Origin: Pseudomonadota bacterium | Lineage (GTDB): Bacteria; Pseudomonadota; Alphaproteobacteria; Sphingomonadales; Sphingomonadaceae | Direction of reading: 5' to 3' | Assembly (NCBI GenBank): GCA_023417515.1 | Contig: JAEZFL010000069.1 | Location: 1-43,442, forward strand | DNA: 43,442 nucleotides | Shown: positions 42,412 through 43,442 of the stretch, piece by piece | How the letters are laid out: the number at the start of each line of letters is the position of its first letter | How positions within the stretch are numbered: the first letter of the stretch is position 1 | The notes under the pieces: model-generated | Seen by the model: only the letters and a program-made list of their open reading frames with translations | Databases searched by the model: none | What the model was told of the DNA's origin: nothing | Translations under genes and position numbers: made by a program

Positions 42412-43305
42412 CTAGCGCGGCCGGCGAAGCACCAGGGTCGGCCAATCCCCGCGCGCGATCGTGAAGCGCATGCGCAGGCCCTCGCGCCGGTAGGCGGTTT
42501 GCACCCGCGCCGCCTGGCTGGTGAGCAGCCCGGCGAGGATCAGGTGCCCGCCCGGCGCCAGCGCGGCCGACAGGGAGGGCGCGAGGCCGATCAGCGGCCC
42601 CGCCAGGATATTGGCGACGATCAGGTCGTAAGGCGCGCGGGCCTTCAGCCGCGGATGATCCAGCCCCGGCGCGGTCACCGTGTCGAGCGCGCCCGGCACC
42701 CGGCCGAGCCGCACCGCGTTGATCGCCGCATTGTCGCGGGTGACCTCGACCGCCACCGGGTCGATGTCCGACGCCGTCGCCCGCGCGCCCGGCCACAGCC
42801 GCAGCCCGGCAAAGGCGAGAAGGCCGGTGCCGGTGCCGACGTCGACGAGATTGCGCGAAATGAAGCCTTGCCGCTTCAGCCGGTCGAGCGCGATCAGGCA
42901 GCCGGTGGTGGTCTCGTGCTGGCCGGTGCCGAAGGCGCGGCCGGCGTCGATCTCGAGTGCCACCGCGCCCGGAGGAGTCGTGCCGCGATGCGCCGGCGTG
43001 TGGACATAGAAGCGCCCGGCCTGGATCGGCTCGAGGCCCTGCTGGCTCAGCGTCACCCAGTCCTGGTCGGCGAGCTCCTCGATGACAGGCTTCGCGCCCG
43101 CCGCACTCGGCACCAGCGCCTGAAGCGCGGCGATCTCGGCCTTGCCCGGCTTCGCCTCGAAATAGGCGTCGAGCCGCCAGCTCTCCTCGGTTTCCTCGCT
43201 GGTCATCAAGGTCGGCGGCTCGTCCATCAGCGCGAGCGGGCTGATGTCGCCGCCAAGCTGCTCCGCCTCGGCCTTGGTGCAGGGAAGAGTGAGCTTCCAG
43301 GTCAT
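42412..43305 (-). CDS. prmA: Ribosomal protein L11 methyltransferase
   Basis: A 297-residue PrmA that would trimethylate L11 at lysines and the N-terminus using SAM. The N-terminal domain is followed by a class I methyltransferase core: GRAFGTGQHETTTGCLIALD, SAM loop DVGTGTGLLA, DIDPVAVEVTRDNAAIN and the catalytic-region IVANILAGPLIGL. The ribosome site AGGGAGGA before the ATG is provided by the end of a family A repeat. Confidence 0.93.
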   Translation of the reverse strand: MTWKLTLPCTKAEAEQLGGDISPLALMDEPPTLMTSEETEESWRLDAYFEAKPGKAEIAALQALVPSAAGAKPVIEELADQDWVTLSQQGLEPIQAGRFYVHTPAHRGTTPPGAVALEIDAGRAFGTGQHETTTGCLIALDRLKRQGFISRNLVDVGTGTGLLAFAGLRLWPGARATASDIDPVAVEVTRDNAAINAVRLGRVPGALDTVTAPGLDHPRLKARAPYDLIVANILAGPLIGLAPSLSAALAPGGHLILAGLLTSQAARVQTAYRREGLRMRFTIARGDWPTLVLRRPR

Positions 43306-43313
43306 GTGGACAA

Positions 43314-43372
43314 TCCTCCCTGTCCGCGAAGCGGATGGGGGGGAGAACCATGCGAAGCATGGTGGAGGGGCT
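43314..43372 (+). repeat. Repeat family A, copy 6
   Basis: TCCTCCCTG, stem TCCGCGAAGCGGA, a degenerate ATGGGGGGGAGAACCATGC core and GGTGGAGGGGCT. Its TCCTCCCTG end lies eight bases from the prmA ATG and, read on the minus strand, is the Shine-Dalgarno sequence. Confidence 0.75.
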
Positions 43373-43442
43373 GGTCAGGCCCCCGCTTCGACGGGCCCCC
43401 CCACCCCCCCCGGGCGGGCGCCGCCCCCACCCCCCCAACCGG
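43373..43442. other. Low-quality G/C-rich contig end
   Basis: Runs of C and G (GGGCCCCCCCACCCCCCCC and similar) with no gene content. Like the first 95 bases, this is probably an assembly or read-end artefact. Confidence 0.65.

Overview
The window is GC-rich, gene-dense bacterial DNA. It looks like a whole draft contig, because both ends are low-complexity G/C runs (1-95 and about 43373-43442) that resemble assembly or sequencing artefacts. Several features point to an alphaproteobacterium, most likely a sphingomonad (inference, no alignment run): a GAAC-N7-GAAC LexA-type box before uvrA, the FabI, PdxH, RecN, LigA and PrmA sequences, intergenic palindromic repeats, and the mix of small stress proteins.

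Layout. 104-513: frameshifted DUF559 nuclease gene ending in a repeat. 515-4133 (minus): tight operon dnaJ-like, yihY-like, fabI, GNAT, acylphosphatase. 4176-4735: second DUF559 gene bracketed by inverted copies of a GC-rich repeat. 4734-8496: cyclopropane fatty acid synthase, divergent from pdxH, a CDF metal exporter and a PhzF-like gene. 8505-14199: paired repeat, DUF885 peptidase-like protein, several small proteins and lipoproteins, a DEAD-box helicase and a small membrane protein. 14309-18575: TetR regulator divergent from a sterol-desaturase-like/hydrolase pair, then an M28 peptidase lipoprotein. 18640-23585: fused DNA methyltransferase/Mrr-like nuclease, then SOS-type uvrA carrying an in-frame palindromic insertion.

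23657-29473 is the accessory part. It begins with an AT-richer 840-codon gene that reads as HEPN RNase-like domain, STAND NTPase, TPR-like helices and a C-terminal cold-shock domain. This is the best candidate for an undescribed defence or stress system here. Then come a truncated duplicate of a zinc-ribbon gene, a membrane gene whose first codons lie in a repeat, a Phd/PemK-type toxin-antitoxin pair with a palindromic promoter, a glycine-zipper lipoprotein, and a divergent zinc-ribbon/HTH pair.

29584-32486: stress-type small genes (PA2169-like, low-affinity iron permease-like, Q-rich protein, OsmC, DUF4383). 32615-36645 (minus): ATP-grasp, alpha-E, transglutaminase and Anbu-type proteasome-like protease, a known conserved peptide-modification neighbourhood. 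36844-43305: bamD, recN, a small conserved gene, ligA, a secreted small protein and prmA.

Two themes run through the window. One is DNA repair and genome defence (uvrA, recN, ligA, methyltransferase-nuclease, STAND gene, toxin-antitoxin). The other is palindromic repeats that border, enter or supply signals to genes: both DUF559 genes, uvrA, prmA and the 26600-27037 membrane gene. No tRNA, rRNA, CRISPR array or transposase gene was seen.
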